DNA of 9,921 nucleotides from Bacteroidales bacterium (lineage in GTDB: Bacteria; Bacteroidota; Bacteroidia; Bacteroidales; JALTDM01): contig JALTDM010000132.1 of assembly GCA_027074135.1 (NCBI GenBank), forward strand, positions 1 through 9,921, in the 5' to 3' direction. The notes beneath the pieces are model-generated. The model did not search any database. It was not told the origin of the DNA and worked only from the letters and a program-made list of their open reading frames with translations. The position numbers and the translations under genes were made by a program. Shown here piece after piece: positions 7,917 to 9,921 of this stretch (within the stretch, counting starts at the first letter, position 1; every line of letters begins with the position of its first letter).

Positions 7917-7965
7917 AATAGAAGTTTTATGAAACATTTATAAAACCTAATAAATGATTATTTTG
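7913..7965 (+). terminator. Two AT-only hairpins after the lipoprotein gene; possible weak terminator
   Basis: ATAAAA (7913-7918) pairs with TTTTAT (7925-7930) across a 6-base loop and starts within the stop codon region. CATTTA (7935-7940) pairs with TAAATG (7951-7956) across a 10-base loop and is followed by ATTATTTT. Both stems are almost entirely A-T, so chance occurrence in this AT-rich gap is quite possible. Confidence 0.25.
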
Positions 7966-7989
7966 ACATTCAATAATTAAATATCACGA

Positions 7990-8084
7990 TCACCCACCTC
8001 AATCCTTTCCTGAAACGTGTTCGTGACAGGCTCTCAAGGGAGTAAATAAATTTCTCCCGTGGGAGGGGAGAAACAGAGGGGTGA
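7990..8084. repeat. G+C-rich palindromic intergenic element with inverted ends
   Basis: A stretch of about 95 bases with roughly half G+C (48 of 95 by hand count) stands out from its AT-rich surroundings. It begins TCACCC (7990-7995) and ends GGGTGA (8079-8084), an exact inverted pair, and the similarity continues weakly inwards as pyrimidine-rich on the left and purine-rich on the right. Inside are TTTCTCCC (8051-8058) with GGGAGAAA (8066-8073), CTCCC/GGGAG, and CCTG/CAGG (8009-8030) inverted pairs. It codes for nothing convincing. It resembles the short palindromic repeats with GAGGGGTG ends that I remember from Bacteroidota intergenic regions, so I call it a probable dispersed repeat or MITE-like element. 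One copy in the window cannot prove that. Confidence 0.5.
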
Positions 8085-8107
8085 CAATACAAATAAAAAA
8101 TAAATAT

Positions 8108-9157
8108 ATGAAAAAAATACTGATAACCGGCGGTGCAGGATTTATAGGAAGCCATGTAGTAAGACACTTTGTTAATAAATATCCCGAATACGAAATTTAC
8201 AATCTTGATAAATTAACATATGCAGGCAATTTGGAAAACCTGAAAGATATTGAAAACAAATCTAATTACCACTTCATAAAAGCCGACATTGTCGATTCGG
8301 ACAAGATGTTTGAAATTTTTGAAAAGTACTGTTTTGACGGAGTTTTGCACCTTGCTGCCGAATCACATGTTGACAGGTCTATTCTTGACCCTATGGCTTT
8401 TATATACACCAATGTTGTCGGAACTGTTAATTTGCTTAATGCTGCGAGAAAAATATGGGAAGACGATTTGGAAGACAAAGTTTTTTATCACATATCCACT
8501 GATGAAGTTTACGGTTCTTTGGGGGAAACAGGCTATTTTACGGAAGAAACACCGTACCGTCCAAATAGTCCGTATTCTGCCTCAAAAGCAAGCTCCGACC
8601 ATTTTGTAAGGGCATATTATAAAACCTACAACCTCCCAGTGAAGATTACAAATTGCTCAAACAATTTCGGACCTTACCAATTTCCGGAAAAACTTATACC
8701 GCTGATTATCAACAACATAAAACATAACAAACCTTTACCAATCTACGGTAAAGGACTAAACATAAGAGACTGGCTTTTTGTAGAAGACCATGTAAAAGCC
8801 ATTGATCTTGTTTTTCACAAAGGCAAAAGAGGAGAAACATATAACATTGGTGGAAGCAACGAATGGACTAATATAGACTTAGTGCGTAAGATTTGCAAAA
8901 TAATGGACAAAAAACTTAATCGCGAAGAACCTGCCGAAAATCTTATAACTTTTGTAAAAGACCGTGCCGGACACGATTTACGCTATGCAATAGATTCTTC
9001 AAAAATACAGAATGAATTAGGTTGGAAACCCGAACACAGTTTTGAAGAAGCTCTTGAAAAAACAATAGATTGGTATCTGAAAAGCGAAGAATGGCTGGAA
9101 AATGTCACTTCCGGAAATTACCAAAAATATTATGAACTTCAATATTCTAAGAGGTAA
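8108..9157 (+). CDS. rfbB: dTDP-glucose 4,6-dehydratase
   Basis: Converts dTDP-glucose to dTDP-4-keto-6-deoxyglucose with bound NAD, an early step toward dTDP-rhamnose and other deoxysugars of surface polysaccharides. It is an extended short-chain dehydrogenase. The NAD-binding GGAGFIGS lies at 8-15, HLAAESHVDRS at 81-91, the catalytic STDEVYG at 130-136 (T131, D132, E133), and the YxxxK pair at Y156 and K160. NNFGPYQFPEKLIPL (185-199), IYGKGLNIRDWLFVEDH (212-228) and DRAGHDLRYAID (285-296) are diagnostic for RmlB/RfbB rather than other epimerases. The length of 349 residues is normal. I chose the ATG at 8108 because MKKILITGGAGFIGS is the usual start; an in-frame ATG at 8081 lies in the repeat element. 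rfbA, rfbC and rfbD are not in the window. The end overlaps the next gene. Confidence 0.95.
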   Translation: MKKILITGGAGFIGSHVVRHFVNKYPEYEIYNLDKLTYAGNLENLKDIENKSNYHFIKADIVDSDKMFEIFEKYCFDGVLHLAAESHVDRSILDPMAFIYTNVVGTVNLLNAARKIWEDDLEDKVFYHISTDEVYGSLGETGYFTEETPYRPNSPYSASKASSDHFVRAYYKTYNLPVKITNCSNNFGPYQFPEKLIPLIINNIKHNKPLPIYGKGLNIRDWLFVEDHVKAIDLVFHKGKRGETYNIGGSNEWTNIDLVRKICKIMDKKLNREEPAENLITFVKDRAGHDLRYAIDSSKIQNELGWKPEHSFEEALEKTIDWYLKSEEWLENVTSGNYQKYYELQYSKR

Positions 9158-9566
9158 ACAAATACTATTTTTTTTATTGTTTATCATTGTAATAACAAAG
9201 CCGATTTCTGCAAAAACTAATGTGGTTACGTATCATTATATTTTAATATCCGATAGTAAAGAACAAAATTTAGAAGACAGTATTAGATTAACTAATACAG
9301 ACAAGTTCAAAATCAAAGTTATAAAAAAGATAAAAGAAAAAGTCGGAGTAAATAAAGGTACTGCATTATTGATTTTACTTTTAACGGGACCTTTAGGTGG
9401 ACACAGAATATATTTAGGTACCTCTATGTATGTGCCAATAGCATATACTTTAACTATTGGTGGCGGTTTTGGAGTGTTACCTTTAATAGATGCTTTTGTA
9501 ATAATTTTCTCAAACGATTTATCTAAATATATAAACAACGACAAGGTAATAATGTGGATAAACTAA
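9132..9566 (+). CDS. Small exported TM2-domain protein
   Basis: Predicted membrane protein of 144 residues. Residues 1-27 are a signal peptide or membrane anchor (hydrophobic core LFFLLFIIVI, ending ISA). After a charged segment (40-72) comes a TM2 domain at about 74-130: a first hydrophobic stretch, the hallmark turn GPLGGHRIYLGT (86-97), then a second hydrophobic stretch with GGGFGVLPLIDAFVII (110-125). The tail SNDLSKYINNDKVIMW is like that of other Bacteroidota TM2 proteins I recall. Function is unknown. I chose the ATG at 9132; an ATG at 9102 in the same frame would add ten residues and no better signal. The gene overlaps the end of rfbB by 26 bases in another frame, so the two are probably co-transcribed. 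Confidence 0.75.
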   Translation: MNFNILRGKQILFFLLFIIVITKPISAKTNVVTYHYILISDSKEQNLEDSIRLTNTDKFKIKVIKKIKEKVGVNKGTALLILLLTGPLGGHRIYLGTSMYVPIAYTLTIGGGFGVLPLIDAFVIIFSNDLSKYINNDKVIMWIN

Positions 9567-9596
9567 ACTTTTCACGTCTAACCGACAAAAAATAAT

Positions 9597-9604
9597 TAAA
9601 TTTG
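9597..9604 (+). promoter_or_regulatory. -7 box of the promoter for the last gene
   Basis: TAAATTTG is an exact TAnnTTTG match, and the ten bases TAAATTTGCA are identical to those at 41-50. Transcription would start near 9610, only about 13 bases before the ATG at 9624. No exact -33 TTTG is seen about 20 bases upstream. Confidence 0.5.
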
Positions 9605-9623
9605 CATAAAAAATTATCACGCC

Positions 9624-9921
9624 ATGAAAAAAATAATTACTTTAGGAATACTGTCCACTATGACAATTTTTGCTCTTGGAGGATTTAATGAAACAAAAGT
9701 GGATGATGTTACAGTCAAAAATACAAATATTGCTACTCAAGAAGCAACACAAAGAGGAACAGCTTCTAGTGGAGCTTCAATTCAAAATAACGCAGGTTTA
9801 TTGAATATTCAGCAATCAACAAGTGTTAAGTCAAAAATTGACATAAAACATGTGGATGTTATTAATAAAGGAGAGGCAAAGGCAACAGCAGAAAACACAG
9901 CAGATGCTTCAGGTGTAGGTG
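9624..9921 (+). CDS. Secreted protein of unusual composition, partial (3' end beyond window)
   Basis: An open frame from the ATG at 9624 runs to the window edge, giving 99 residues with no stop. It begins with a signal peptide (MKKIITLGILSTMTIFALGG). From residue 22 on there is no Phe, Tyr, Trp, Cys, Pro or Met in what is visible, and the sequence is rich in Ala, Thr, Ser, Asn, Gly and Lys, for example ATQRGTASSGASIQNNAG (41-58) and GEAKATAENTADASGVG (83-99). I do not recognise the family. The composition suggests a repetitive, exposed protein such as an adhesin, fibre subunit or beta-helical surface protein, but this is only a guess. The promoter at 9597-9604 and the signal peptide support a real gene. 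The full length and any C-terminal sorting domain cannot be seen. Confidence 0.65.
   Translation, partial: MKKIITLGILSTMTIFALGGFNETKVDDVTVKNTNIATQEATQRGTASSGASIQNNAGLLNIQQSTSVKSKIDIKHVDVINKGEAKATAENTADASGVG

Noticed and set aside
7970..8167. 65-codon - strand frame across the palindromic element
   Set aside because: It runs across the repeat and into the start of rfbB, and has no signal or domain. Its sequence is best explained as a chance translation of the repeat.
8289..8609. 106-codon open frame on the + strand
   Set aside because: Out of frame within rfbB, covering its conserved catalytic region; no initiation signal or homology visible.
9236..9544. 102-codon open frame on the - strand
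   Set aside because: Opposite the TM2-domain gene, whose hallmark motif supports the + strand reading.

Overview
The window is AT-rich (very roughly one third G+C), with tightly packed genes and no tRNA, rRNA, CRISPR array or transposase. It looks chromosomal and comes from a member of the Bacteroidota, probably Bacteroidales-like. The evidence is: exact matches to the phylum's -7 promoter box (TAnnTTTG) before several genes; no Shine-Dalgarno sequences; lipoprotein signal peptides typical of the phylum; and a periplasmic foldase operon ending in a MoxR ATPase. No intergenic gap exceeds 300 bases; the longest is about 190 bases (7917-8107).

Region 1 (1-5320, + strand) is a four-gene operon with gaps of 9 and 2 bases and one overlap. 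It encodes a large two-domain parvulin foldase, a lipoprotein that looks like a SurA paralogue with a decayed isomerase domain, a SurA-like chaperone, and a MoxR-type AAA+ ATPase. The three envelope proteins share a related N-terminal segment and probably handle unfolded outer-membrane or secreted proteins in the periplasm. MoxR is cytoplasmic and its link to them is inferred from the operon only.

Region 2 (5317-6811, - strand) is a two-gene operon, panB (pantothenate/CoA synthesis) followed one base later by an RluA-family pseudouridine synthase. Its last stop codon overlaps the moxR stop codon tail to tail. A small hairpin sits there, with a T-rich tail on the - strand side.

Region 3 (6812-7916) is a divergent promoter region and a + strand lipoprotein that resembles the DUF4249 family. 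The two -7 boxes lie about 16 bases apart on opposite strands.

Region 4 (7917-9566) is a gap holding a G+C-rich palindromic element that looks like a small repeat, then rfbB (dTDP-glucose 4,6-dehydratase), overlapped at its end by a small exported TM2-domain protein.

Region 5 (9567-9921) has a clear promoter and the start of a secreted protein of unusual composition (almost no aromatics, rich in A/T/S/N/G/K), cut off by the window edge.

Most genes are recognisable housekeeping or envelope functions. I see no clear new defence or mobile system. The most unusual items are the chaperone trio, the palindromic element before rfbB, and the unidentified secreted protein at the right edge.
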